In this document: one piece after another, positions 1-6,745 of the stretch
Position numbering within the stretch: position 1 is the first letter of the stretch
Layout of the letters: every line of letters begins with the position of its first letter
From: CAYLZW01 sp964388085
GTDB taxonomy: Bacteria > Myxococcota > UBA727 > CAYLZW01
Direction of reading: 5' to 3'
DNA length: 22,009 nucleotides
Assembly: GCA_964388085.1 (NCBI GenBank)
Contig: CAYLZW010000071.1
Coordinates: 1 to 22,009 of the forward strand
Translations under genes and position numbers: made by a program
The notes under the pieces: model-generated
Seen by the model: the letters and a program-made list of their open reading frames with translations, nothing else
What the model was told of the DNA's origin: nothing
The model's database searches: none

Positions 1-140
1 ACGCGATGCTGAAGGCCGCGGCGCAGAACGGCTGGCTCGACGGGGACAAGTGCATGAAGGAGGCGCTCTTGTGCATCAAGCGCGCGGGCGCCGACGTCAT
101 CTTCACCTACGCGGCCAAGGATATCGCGGCCAAGCTCTGA
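1..140 (+). CDS. hemB: Porphobilinogen synthase (delta-aminolevulinic acid dehydratase), C-terminal fragment
   Basis: The window opens inside this gene; about 45 C-terminal residues are visible, ending in a TGA at 138-140. HemB condenses two 5-aminolevulinate molecules into porphobilinogen in cytoplasmic tetrapyrrole (heme) synthesis. The visible stretch contains AMLKAAAQNGWLD followed by IKRAGADVIFTYAAKD, which matches the conserved HemB C-terminus (YAMLKAAxxNGWLD then KRAGADxIxTY). The catalytic lysines and metal-binding cysteines lie upstream of the window and cannot be checked. The glycosyltransferase that follows begins 16 bases after the stop on the same strand, so the two may be co-transcribed, although no shared pathway is evident. 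The identification rests on the C-terminal motif alone but is quite specific. Confidence 0.9.
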   Translation, partial: AMLKAAAQNGWLDGDKCMKEALLCIKRAGADVIFTYAAKDIAAKL

Positions 141-156
141 TGCGGGGGACGCTCCG

Positions 157-1179
157 GTGACGGCGCCCGAGGTCTCGGTGCTGCTCCCCGCGCGGGACGC
201 GGCGCGCACGCTCGGCAAGGCGCTCGCCAGCGTGCTGCAGTCCACCCGCGTGCGCTTCGAGTGCGTGGTCGTCGATCACGGCAGCGTCGACGACACCGCC
301 GGCGTCTTGCAGCGGGCCGCGGCGCTCGCGGACGTAAGGGTCATCCAGGTCGCGCGCGAGGTCCCCTTCGCGTACGCGCTCGAGCAGGGCCGGCTCGCCT
401 GTGAGGCGCCCGTCGTCGCCCGCATGGACGCCGACGATCTCCTTCATCCCGAGCGGCTCGCCCGCGACCTCGCGCTCTTGCGCGCGAGGCCCGACGTCGA
501 CGTCACCGCCTGCCGCGTGCGGCCCTTCCCGCTGCTCGGCCTCGGCGCCGGGATGCGCATGTACCTCGCGTGGCAGAACCGCGTGCTCGACCCCGCCGAC
601 CACGCGCGCGAGATCTGGATCGAGCAGACGGTCTGTCACCCCTCGGTGACCTTTCGAAACGACGTCGTCACGCGGGCGGGAGGCTACCGACACGGCGACT
701 TCCCGGAGGACTACGAGCTCTTCCTGCGGCTCATCGCGGGCGGCGCGGTCGTGCAGAAGCGGCCGGAGACGGACGTCGCCTGGCGGCAGTCGAGCGGCTC
801 GGCGACGAAGAGTGACCCGCGCTACACGAGGGACGCGCTCGCGCGCGCGAAGGCCGAGCACATGACGCGGCGCTTTTCGTTACGCGAGCGCCCGCTGTTC
901 ATCTGCGGCGCCGGCAAGGAGGGCGGCCGCATCGCGCGCGCGTTGTCCTCGTGGAGCGTCCAGCCCGCGCGCTTCTTCGACGTCAGCGAGCGGCGCATCG
1001 GACGGCGGCGCTACGACGCGCCGGTGCTGAGCAGCGCGCGGCTCGCCGAGGAGCGCCAAGCGCATCCAGGGGCGTTCTGCATCGGCGCCGTCGGCACGAG
1101 CGGCGCGCGCGAGATCGTGCGCGACAGCTTACGAACCGCCGGCTTTCGCGAGGGGGAGGACGCCGTGATCGTCGCCTGA
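157..1179 (+). CDS. Family 2 glycosyltransferase with C-terminal Rossmann-like domain
   Basis: 340 residues with a GTG start 16 bases after the hemB stop; a GGGGGA stretch lies just upstream. The N-terminal part (about 1-220) is a GT-A fold family 2 glycosyltransferase: VSVLLPARDAARTLGKAL opens the domain, FECVVVDHGSVDDT is the nucleotide-binding region, DADD at 91-94 is the metal-binding DxD motif, and FPEDYELFLR (184-185 ED) supplies the likely catalytic base. It should transfer a sugar from an NDP-sugar to a glycan, lipid or protein acceptor; the acceptor is unknown. The last 95 residues (about 246-340) form a separate domain starting FICGAGKEGGRIA, a glycine-rich nucleotide-binding loop like those in PglD N-terminal domains or C-methyltransferase C-terminal domains. 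There is no transmembrane segment, so it is probably cytoplasmic. The fold is secure; the substrate is not. Confidence 0.85.
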   Translation: MTAPEVSVLLPARDAARTLGKALASVLQSTRVRFECVVVDHGSVDDTAGVLQRAAALADVRVIQVAREVPFAYALEQGRLACEAPVVARMDADDLLHPERLARDLALLRARPDVDVTACRVRPFPLLGLGAGMRMYLAWQNRVLDPADHAREIWIEQTVCHPSVTFRNDVVTRAGGYRHGDFPEDYELFLRLIAGGAVVQKRPETDVAWRQSSGSATKSDPRYTRDALARAKAEHMTRRFSLRERPLFICGAGKEGGRIARALSSWSVQPARFFDVSERRIGRRRYDAPVLSSARLAEERQAHPGAFCIGAVGTSGAREIVRDSLRTAGFREGEDAVIVA

Positions 1180-1190
1180 CGCGCCGCGGG

Positions 1191-1586
1191 CTACAGCTTC
1201 AGCAGCGTACGAATGGCGTCGGCCACGTCGACGAGGCGCAGCGGCTTCGAGAGGAACGCGTCCGCGCCGCCGGCCAGCGAAGGCCCTCGCCGGTCCGTCT
1301 CTCCGCTCACCGCGAGCACCGGCAGGGTCGCGTGCCGAGCGGACCCGCGCAGCTTGCCGAGCAGCGTGGCGCCGTCCATGGACGGCATGTAGTAATCGAG
1401 CACCACGAGATCGAAGTCGGTGGCCTCGAGGTGCTGCCAGGCCTGCTCGCCGTTCTCGGCCTCCACGAGCTCGAAGGACGCCTCGCGCGAGACCACGCCC
1501 TCGCGCGTCAGGCTCTTCTTCAAGATGAGCCGCACGTGCTCGTTGTCGTCGGCGACCAGGATGCGGAAGGAGCGCGCGGCGTTCAT
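1191..1586 (-). CDS. Stand-alone response regulator receiver (CheY-like)
   Basis: 131 residues, a single receiver domain without an output domain. All phosphorylation residues are present: acidic pair D13/D14 (ILVADDNE), phosphoacceptor D64 (DLVVLDYYMP), switch residue S94 (VLAVSGE) and K114 (FLSKPL). It should take a phosphoryl group from a histidine kinase encoded elsewhere and act by protein-protein contact, as CheY- or DivK-type regulators do. Its ATG lies 17 bases downstream of the stop of the FG-GAP lipoprotein gene on the same strand, so it is probably expressed from the promoter upstream of that gene. No clear ribosome-binding site was seen before the ATG. It converges with the glycosyltransferase gene, with 11 bases between the stops. 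The partner kinase and output are unknown. Confidence 0.9.
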   Translation of the reverse strand: MNAARSFRILVADDNEHVRLILKKSLTREGVVSREASFELVEAENGEQAWQHLEATDFDLVVLDYYMPSMDGATLLGKLRGSARHATLPVLAVSGETDRRGPSLAGGADAFLSKPLRLVDVADAIRTLLKL

Positions 1587-1603
1587 GGGGAAGCGTCCGT
1601 TTG

Positions 1604-3517
1604 CTAGCGGGCGAGGGTCTCGCCGAAGAAGGTCCCCGGTATGAGCTCGTTGTTGGCGTCGCGGACGCTGATGGCCGCCAGCGTCGAGGGGGCCGCGGCG
1701 TTGTTGCAGGTGCCGGCGGCGCTGAGGCGGCCCGGGTTCAGCACGAACACATGTCCCGCCTGCGTCGTGGTCCCGGGGGCGCCGATGGCGAGCGCCGCGC
1801 CGACGTCCCGCTCGTCGATGGGAGCGACGGCCGAGCCCACGCGCAGCGCGGCCTCACCGCTGGCACAAGGCACTGCGTTCAGCTGTCCGCCGGCGACCGC
1901 CGCTGCGAGCACCGACCCGCGCAGCATGCTGAAGCGTCCACCGCAGTTGCCGACGTAGCCGTCGCCGCGCAGCTGCTCGCATTCGGCCACCGTCGTCGGG
2001 AAGAGCGGGGCGCCGTTGTTGGGATCGACGTCGTTGTTGTCCCAGAAGGGCTCGCCGAAGCCGAGGTCCACGACGCCGTCGTCGTCGAGGTCGCCGACCT
2101 CGGCCACGTCCCAGCCGAAGCCGCCGAGCGGCGTGAGCTCGACCGCGGCCGGCAGGAGGGTCACGAAGCCGCCGCTCGAGAGCGCCAGGTAGACCTTGCC
2201 GTCGCCCTCCTTGGGAGCGCCGACGGCGAGCTCGCGCGTGCCGTCTGCGTCGTAGTCGGGGACGCTCGCGATGGACCAGCCGAAGCTCGCCTCGGCGCCG
2301 GGCGGAGGCTCGAGCTCGTCGACCACCAGGAACGTGGCCGACGAGATGAGCAGCACGCCGACCGGCTCTCCCGCCAGGGACAAGCCCGCGCCGGACAGCG
2401 CCACGTCGCTGCGGCCGTCTCCGTCGACGTCGTGCACGCGGAACAGGGCGCGCGGCGGGAGCGCCCCGGTGGCGCCGGCCAGGAAGTCGTTGGGCGTGTA
2501 GATGCCCGCCGCCGTCGCCAAAGTGTCGAAGCTCGGCGCCGTGACGACGAGGCCCTCGGCGGTGGCCGTGGCCACGTCGTTGTTCAGGCCCGAGATGATG
2601 ATCGACGAGAGCAGCGATCCTTCGCCTCCCGCCGACGCGATGCTCGAGCCGAAGGCGTCCCCGGCCGCGGGGCTCTGAATGGTGGAGAACGCGAACCCCC
2701 CCGTCGGCTCGACGACGCCGCGGTGCACTTTGCCGACCCCGAGCGGATCGGGCTCGCCCAGATAAAACGCTCGGCGGCCGTCGGGGAGGCGTCGTGGATC
2801 GAGCGCGATGGCGGCGCCGATGCGCCCGTGCGACGACGCGCCGAGGATGTTGCTGAGGAACACGAAGCCGCCGCCGACGTCGCCGCGCAGGACGCGCACG
2901 AACGAGACCGGCGCGGTCGTGGTGCCATCGGGAGCCGATACGCTGGGGGAGCCGATGAGGAGGTCGCCGATGCAGTCGCCGTCGACGTCGGTGCCGTAGG
3001 GGTCGAGGCCGGGGCAGGGATCGGGGGCAGGGCCAGCGTCGGGTAGCCCGGGATCGACGCCCGCGTCCGTACCGCCGATGAGCCCGCCGTCGTCGAGAAT
3101 GCCGCCGTCGAGGCCGCCTTCGCCTTCGCCCTCTCCCTCTCCCTCTCCTTCCCCTTCCCCCTCTCCTTCCCCTTCGCCTTCTCCTTCCCCTTCGCCTTCG
3201 CCTTCGCCCTCACCTTCCCCTTCCCCTTCGCCTTCGCCCTCTCCTTCACCCTCTCCTTCGCCTTCTCCCTCGCCCGCACCGGCGCCGGCGTCCCTCGTCG
3301 TCGGAGCGCCGTCGAAGCAGGCTCCGTTGTCACAGAAGCCAGTGCCGCATTCGTCGTCGCCGTTGCAGGGGTCTCGACAGGTGCCGTCGAGGCAGAGCGC
3401 GCTCTCACAGTCGGTGCTCGCCGCGCAGTCCGCACCGGGCGGGCCGGGGCAGGCCAGGGTGAACGCCGCGATCGCGAAGAGCGCCGGGAGCAAGGCAGAC
3501 GGCGGTGGCGGAGCCAT
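1604..3517 (-). CDS. FG-GAP repeat lipoprotein with Cys-rich head and Gly-Glu spacer
   Basis: 637 residues, predicted to be exported and lipid-anchored. A hydrophobic leader ends in FTLAC, with Cys23 as the likely lipidation site (an imperfect lipobox). A Cys-rich segment follows (about 31-72, spacing like ADCAASTDCESALCLDGTC), as in many myxobacterial surface proteins. Residues 82-133 are 26 uninterrupted Gly-Glu dipeptides, an acidic flexible spacer. The rest contains FG-GAP/integrin-alpha-type repeats, recognisable as DVDGDGRSDVALSG, DYDADGTRELAVGAPK and DLDDDGVVDLGFGEP; their DxDxDG cores usually bind calcium in a beta-propeller. The role is probably surface adhesion or scaffolding, but no ligand can be named. 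The ATG at 3517 follows a TACACT box by 6 bases with no Shine-Dalgarno, suggesting a leaderless mRNA. The receiver gene follows 17 bases downstream. Confidence 0.85.
   Translation of the reverse strand: MAPPPPSALLPALFAIAAFTLACPGPPGADCAASTDCESALCLDGTCRDPCNGDDECGTGFCDNGACFDGAPTTRDAGAGAGEGEGEGEGEGEGEGEGEGEGEGEGEGEGEGEGEGEGEGEGEGEGEGEGEGEGGLDGGILDDGGLIGGTDAGVDPGLPDAGPAPDPCPGLDPYGTDVDGDCIGDLLIGSPSVSAPDGTTTAPVSFVRVLRGDVGGGFVFLSNILGASSHGRIGAAIALDPRRLPDGRRAFYLGEPDPLGVGKVHRGVVEPTGGFAFSTIQSPAAGDAFGSSIASAGGEGSLLSSIIISGLNNDVATATAEGLVVTAPSFDTLATAAGIYTPNDFLAGATGALPPRALFRVHDVDGDGRSDVALSGAGLSLAGEPVGVLLISSATFLVVDELEPPPGAEASFGWSIASVPDYDADGTRELAVGAPKEGDGKVYLALSSGGFVTLLPAAVELTPLGGFGWDVAEVGDLDDDGVVDLGFGEPFWDNNDVDPNNGAPLFPTTVAECEQLRGDGYVGNCGGRFSMLRGSVLAAAVAGGQLNAVPCASGEAALRVGSAVAPIDERDVGAALAIGAPGTTTQAGHVFVLNPGRLSAAGTCNNAAAPSTLAAISVRDANNELIPGTFFGETLAR
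3116..3274 (-). repeat. Hexanucleotide tract encoding (Gly-Glu)26
   Basis: On the plus strand this is an imperfect run of 6-base units made of YTC and NCC triplets (such as CCTTCG, CCCTCT and CCTTCC). It reads on the minus strand as 26 consecutive Gly-Glu pairs. Codons vary (GAA and GAG, four Gly codons), so the tract is constrained at the protein level and is not a fresh clonal expansion. Gain or loss of whole units would keep the frame, so length variation between strains is likely. Confidence 0.95.
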
Positions 3518-3523
3518 GGGGAG

Positions 3524-3529
3524 AGTGTA
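3524..3529 (-). promoter_or_regulatory. Putative -10 box (TACACT) of the FG-GAP lipoprotein gene
   Basis: The minus strand reads TACACT, then six bases (CTCCCC), then the ATG at 3517. A start site 6-7 bases after the box would fall on the ATG, giving a leaderless mRNA. There is no Shine-Dalgarno sequence and no recognisable -35 box. Inferred from spacing and from the same arrangement at two other genes in the window. Confidence 0.4.
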
Positions 3530-3549
3530 CCCCGGTCCCGGATCGGCGT

Positions 3550-3565
3550 GTTCGGCCGCCCGAAC
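3550..3565. other. Inverted repeat (possible hairpin) between rsmB and the lipoprotein gene
   Basis: GTTCGG-CCGC-CCGAAC is a perfect 6-bp stem with a 4-base loop, flanked by GGCGT on the left and GCC on the right that could extend it with a bulge. It lies 40 bases after the rsmB stop and 20 bases upstream of the lipoprotein -10 box. No T-tract follows on either strand, so it may be a weak terminator or an operator; the sequence does not decide. Confidence 0.35.
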
Positions 3566-3605
3566 GCCTGCCTTTCAGGGGCGATGCCGTCAGGCGGACC
3601 CCGCC

Positions 3606-4961
3606 CTAGCGGCGCGCCAGGGTCGCGACGAAGAAGCCGTCGGTGCCGCGCTCGGAGGGCAGCAGCGTCTCCTCGCGCGACAGCGACAGCGCGGGACAGC
3701 GCTCGAGCGCGCGCGCCACGACGGCCTCGTTCTCGTCGGGCAGCAGCGAACAGGTGGCGTACACGACGCGGCCGTCGGGCTTCGCGAGGGCGTGCGCGGC
3801 GACGAGGAGGTCCTCCTGTAGGCGCGTCACCTGCTCGAGGGAGTCGACGCGGAAGCGGTCGGCGACGTCGGGCGCGCGCCGGAGCGTACCGATGCCGCTG
3901 CAGGGGGCGTCGACGAGGACCTTGGCGAAGCTCGCGGCAGCGAAGGGCGCCTTGCGGCCGTCCGCGCGCACGCAGCTCACGGCGCCGTGGCCGAGGGTGC
4001 GGTTTCGGACGGCGGTGAGGCGGCCCTTGTCCGGATCGACGGCGACCACGCGCGCGCCGAGCGCGACGAGCAGGCGCGCTTTGCCGCCGCCACCCGCGCA
4101 CAGGTCGAGCACGACGTCACCGTCCGTCGGCTCGAGCGCGAGGACCACGGCCTGGCTGCCGTCGTCCATGGGCCAGACGTGATCGCGCAGGGCGGCGTCG
4201 AGGCGCGCGAGCGGGAAGCGGCCGTGCACGCGCACGCCGACGGGAGACACCGGTGACGGCTCCGCGCGCACGTCGAGGGACGCGAGCGCGGCGAGCACGG
4301 CGGCGCGATCCGTATGGCGCGGATCGAACGCCAGCGTCACCGGCGCGGGCTCTCGCAGCGAGGCCAAGAGCGCGGGCGCTCGATCGCCATAGCGAGCCTG
4401 CAAGCGCTCGCGCAGCCACGAGGGCAGGGACGGGCGCTGGCCGTGATCGAGGGCACCGACGCCGACCTCGGCCGCCTCTTGCACGAGCTCGGCGAGCGGC
4501 GAGGGCAAGGGGCTCTGCACCGGCTCGAGGTCGCTGGCGAGGGCGGCGAGCAACAGCGCCGCGCGATCGCGCTCGCGCACGGGCGGGGGCACGCCCCCGT
4601 AGCGCTTGATGGCGTCGGCGACGAGCCCCTCGACGACGGGGCGCGCGCGCGCCCAGGCGAACACGAGATCACCCGCGCGTCGGCGCTCGCGGGGACCGAG
4701 CCGCGCCGCCCGCACCCCGTGCTCGAGCGCGCGATCGAGCGGATCGTGCGATGCGCGGTGACGAGCGAGCGCGTCGAGCGCGACGCGTAGCCAGGCCGGC
4801 TCTCGGTCGTCGGAGAAGCGCGGCCGCTCGCGGAGGTTCGCTGGCCGCGCTTGCACCTTCTGCTTCTCGCGGCCCGCCTCGGGAGGTCTCGCCACGGCGC
4901 TGCCCGAGCGCGCGCTCGCTTTGCGCCCTCTCGTCGTCCTCTCGCCGCCGCGGCGCTTCAC
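3606..4961 (-). CDS. rsmB: 16S rRNA (cytosine-C5) methyltransferase RsmB/Sun family
   Basis: 451 residues, close to the usual 430-450 of RsmB. The enzyme transfers a methyl group from SAM to C5 of a 16S rRNA cytosine. The N-terminal half (about 60-150) resembles the NusB-like RNA-binding domain. The catalytic half shows SAM motif I LDLCAGGGGK (285-294), the DAPCSG motif with C354 (351-356), and TCS with C404 (403-405), the two cysteines used by the RsmB/Nop2 family. The GTG start at 4961 was chosen because it overlaps the yggX stop as GTGA; the frame stays open further upstream but would run through yggX. The first 50 residues are Arg/Lys-rich and probably disordered. It is translationally coupled to yggX, and the FG-GAP lipoprotein gene follows 88 bases downstream. 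Confidence 0.9.
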   Translation of the reverse strand: MKRRGGERTTRGRKASARSGSAVARPPEAGREKQKVQARPANLRERPRFSDDREPAWLRVALDALARHRASHDPLDRALEHGVRAARLGPRERRRAGDLVFAWARARPVVEGLVADAIKRYGGVPPPVRERDRAALLLAALASDLEPVQSPLPSPLAELVQEAAEVGVGALDHGQRPSLPSWLRERLQARYGDRAPALLASLREPAPVTLAFDPRHTDRAAVLAALASLDVRAEPSPVSPVGVRVHGRFPLARLDAALRDHVWPMDDGSQAVVLALEPTDGDVVLDLCAGGGGKARLLVALGARVVAVDPDKGRLTAVRNRTLGHGAVSCVRADGRKAPFAAASFAKVLVDAPCSGIGTLRRAPDVADRFRVDSLEQVTRLQEDLLVAAHALAKPDGRVVYATCSLLPDENEAVVARALERCPALSLSREETLLPSERGTDGFFVATLARR

Positions 4962-5245
4962 GGCTCTTTGCCGGTCGGCGTGCCGACGTCGAGCACGCTG
5001 CCCCCGGCGGCTTCGTCGAGCCCGAGGAAGAGCCGCATCTGCTTCGTCAGCGTCTTGCGGCTCTCCTTGTCCGAGAGATCGAGGTGGTACTCGTTCACGA
5101 TCTTGAGCTGCATCTCCTGCCACTCGTGCCAGGCCTCTTCGGACACGTTCTCGAAGATCTCCTGGCCGACCTTGCCGAACAGGGGCGCCTCAGCGAGGCC
5201 CGGGGCCTCCCGCTGGAGCCGCTTGCAGAACACCGTGCGGGCCAT
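4958..5245 (-). CDS. yggX: YggX-type Fe(II)-trafficking / oxidative damage protection protein
   Basis: 95 residues, the usual length of the family. It begins MARTVFCKRLQREAPGL and contains PLFGKVGQEIFENVSEEAW and LDLSDKESRKTLTKQM, all hallmarks of YggX, including the conserved Cys7. Family members are small cytoplasmic proteins linked to iron handling and protection of Fe-S clusters from oxidants. The frame is open upstream to 5521, but the extra residues are Arg/Pro-rich and unlike the family, and a GAGG ribosome-binding site (GAGGTGGCCATG) sits directly before the ATG at 5245, so this start is firm. The stop overlaps the GTG of rsmB by the GTGA signature. It is divergently transcribed from the pseudo-receiver gene at 5406. 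A GTTATG stretch upstream might be part of its promoter but is not convincing. Confidence 0.95.
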   Translation of the reverse strand: MARTVFCKRLQREAPGLAEAPLFGKVGQEIFENVSEEAWHEWQEMQLKIVNEYHLDLSDKESRKTLTKQMRLFLGLDEAAGGSVLDVGTPTGKEP

Positions 5246-5285
5246 GGCCACCTCGTCGCGAGCAGGGCAGGTCTGCTGCCTCATA

Positions 5286-5305
5286 ACGCCCGCCCCTCGG
5301 GGCGT
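5286..5305. other. GC-rich palindrome in the divergent yggX / pseudo-receiver promoter region
   Basis: ACGCCCGCCCCTCGGGGCGT contains the near-perfect palindrome CGCCCCTCGGGGCG (6-bp arms around TC) and can also fold with its outer ACGCCC/GGGCGT arms. It lies 40 bases upstream of the yggX ATG and about 70 bases upstream of the opposite -10 box, where a regulator could act on both genes. In DNA this GC-rich such a palindrome could also be chance. Confidence 0.3.
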
Positions 5306-5374
5306 CCACCGTCGTCGAGGGGAAGGGAGCGTGAAGACGCGTGTCGCGGCTGGTACCGCCCGTGAACTTGCCGC

Positions 5375-5380
5375 TAGAGT
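5375..5380 (+). promoter_or_regulatory. Putative -10 box (TAGAGT) of the pseudo-receiver/tubulin-like operon
   Basis: GC-TAGAGT lies 25 bases before the ATG at 5406. Transcription would start near 5387, leaving a short leader that contains the GAGAGG ribosome-binding site at about 5398-5403. It has the same GC-TANNNT form as other putative promoters in the window. No TTGACA-like -35 was found at 16-18 bases. Confidence 0.35.
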
Positions 5381-5405
5381 CGGCGCCGGGAGAAAGCGAG
5401 AGGTG

Positions 5406-6731
5406 ATGGCGCGCTCGATCCTCATCGTCGACAAGGACGCGACCCGTCGAGGGCAGATCGCCGCCGCCTGCGTGGGGCGAGGAGACCGGGTGCGCGAAGC
5501 GGAGGACCCGTTCAGCGCCATGGCGGCGCTCGGGCAGCAGAGCTTCGACGTCCTCTGTGCCTACGCGGGCCCACGCCACCTCTCCCTGCGCGGCCTGTTT
5601 CAGCTCGCCAAGCGCAAGCGCGACGACATCGCCATCTGGGCGCTCGTCGAGCCGGCGGACCGGAGCGCGGTCGAGCTCTCCTTCGGGGGCGAGGCGCGCA
5701 TCGTGGAGCTCGGCAACGGCGCTGAGGGCATCGCGGCGTCGCTCGGCGGCGACGTCGTGGCGCCGCCCGCGGCGCCGATCATCGCCGAGGAGGTCAGCGC
5801 GCTGGAGCTCGAGCTCACCCCGATCGAGCCGGCAGCCGCCGACGCCGAGGACGCCCTCGACGTCGACACGGACGACTTCGACGTGCCCAACACCGGCCCG
5901 GTGCCCACGCCCGCCGAGCTCGCGGGCTTCGACGCCGAGTTCAAGACGCCTCCCCCCGGCGGGACCTGGGATGCCGGCAGCGGCGACGAGAGCGACGTCG
6001 TCGAGCTGGACGCCCTCCTGTCCGCGTCCGGCGAGGGCGCGCCCCTCCCGAGCGGCGCCGAGACGCTCATCGCCGTGTTCGCGCGCGAGCTCACCGGCAG
6101 CCTCGTCGTGCGCGACGGCGATCGCGCCTTCCGCCTGTACCTGTACGGGGGCGAGCCCGCCTGGGTCGATCCGCCCGGTGGCGACGCCATCGTGTTCGAG
6201 CGGCTCGTCGGGCTCCGCATGTTGCCGAGCGACGCGCGGCCGGCGCCGGTGCCGGAGGGGACGTTGCTCGCGTCGTTGCTCGAGCGCGCTGAGCTCTCCC
6301 GCGACGACGCCGAGGCCTGCATGCGGCAGCTGCTCTTCGACGCCGCCCTCGAGATCGCCGGGCTCGAGACCTGCACCGTGGAGATCGAAGAGGCGCGACA
6401 CTTCCTGCGGGCGCCGCCGCCGTTCCGCGTGAACCCCTTCGGTCTCGTGCTCGAAGCCCGCCGTCGTCGTACACGTCCGGACGACCTGCTCGCGACCTCG
6501 CGCGAGCTCCAGAACGCGCCGCTCGTCGCCAGCCGCACCCTCGACAAGGTGTACGGAAAGGTCGCGCCCTTCTTGCGCGGCATCGACGTGCGCTCAATCC
6601 TCGAGCACGGCTCGACGCTGCACGACTTCCAGGAGGCGGCCGGCGTCGACTCCATGCTCGCGACCCAGCTCGTCCTCGCCCTCGAGGCCGTCGGCCTCGT
6701 CCGCATCGACCGCGCCGCCGTCGGCGCCTGA
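5406..6731 (+). CDS. Pseudo-receiver protein with DUF4388 (PATAN-like) domain
   Basis: 441 residues. The N-terminal domain (about 1-115) looks like a response-regulator receiver (SILIVDKDATRR, FDVLCAYAGP), but the position of the phosphoacceptor Asp is Tyr53 and no KP motif follows, so it is unlikely to be phosphorylated in the usual way. An acidic, Pro/Ala-rich linker (about 120-215) follows. The segment from about 218 to 330 (ETLIAVFARELTGSLVVRDG, then LYLYGGEPAWVDPPGG) matches DUF4388, a domain common in myxobacterial regulators and related to PATAN protein-interaction domains. The C-terminus (about 395-441) is helical and winged-helix-like. ATG 5406 was chosen because GAGAGG precedes it and the receiver-like fold starts there, although the frame is open far upstream. 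It ends 14 bases before the tubulin-like GTPase, so the two probably form an operon. It may be an adaptor for that GTPase, which is inference. Confidence 0.75.
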   Translation: MARSILIVDKDATRRGQIAAACVGRGDRVREAEDPFSAMAALGQQSFDVLCAYAGPRHLSLRGLFQLAKRKRDDIAIWALVEPADRSAVELSFGGEARIVELGNGAEGIAASLGGDVVAPPAAPIIAEEVSALELELTPIEPAAADAEDALDVDTDDFDVPNTGPVPTPAELAGFDAEFKTPPPGGTWDAGSGDESDVVELDALLSASGEGAPLPSGAETLIAVFARELTGSLVVRDGDRAFRLYLYGGEPAWVDPPGGDAIVFERLVGLRMLPSDARPAPVPEGTLLASLLERAELSRDDAEACMRQLLFDAALEIAGLETCTVEIEEARHFLRAPPPFRVNPFGLVLEARRRRTRPDDLLATSRELQNAPLVASRTLDKVYGKVAPFLRGIDVRSILEHGSTLHDFQEAAGVDSMLATQLVLALEAVGLVRIDRAAVGA

Positions 6732-6745
6732 CCCGAAGCGCCCCG

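Noticed and set aside
3116..3274. CRISPR-like or satellite repeat
   Set aside because: There are no spacers; it is an in-frame dipeptide-coding tract.
3078..3821. Plus-strand frame with a long Pro-Ser repeat
   Set aside because: It is the antisense image of the Gly-Glu tract and ends inside rsmB; the minus-strand frame has a leader peptide, FG-GAP motifs and a promoter.
4851..5405. N-terminal extension of the pseudo-receiver gene (185 codons)
   Set aside because: It overlaps yggX and the divergent promoter region, and the real receiver-like fold and ribosome-binding site begin at 5406.
5246..5521. N-terminal extension of yggX
   Set aside because: It is Arg/Pro-rich and unlike the family, and GAGG precedes the ATG at 5245.
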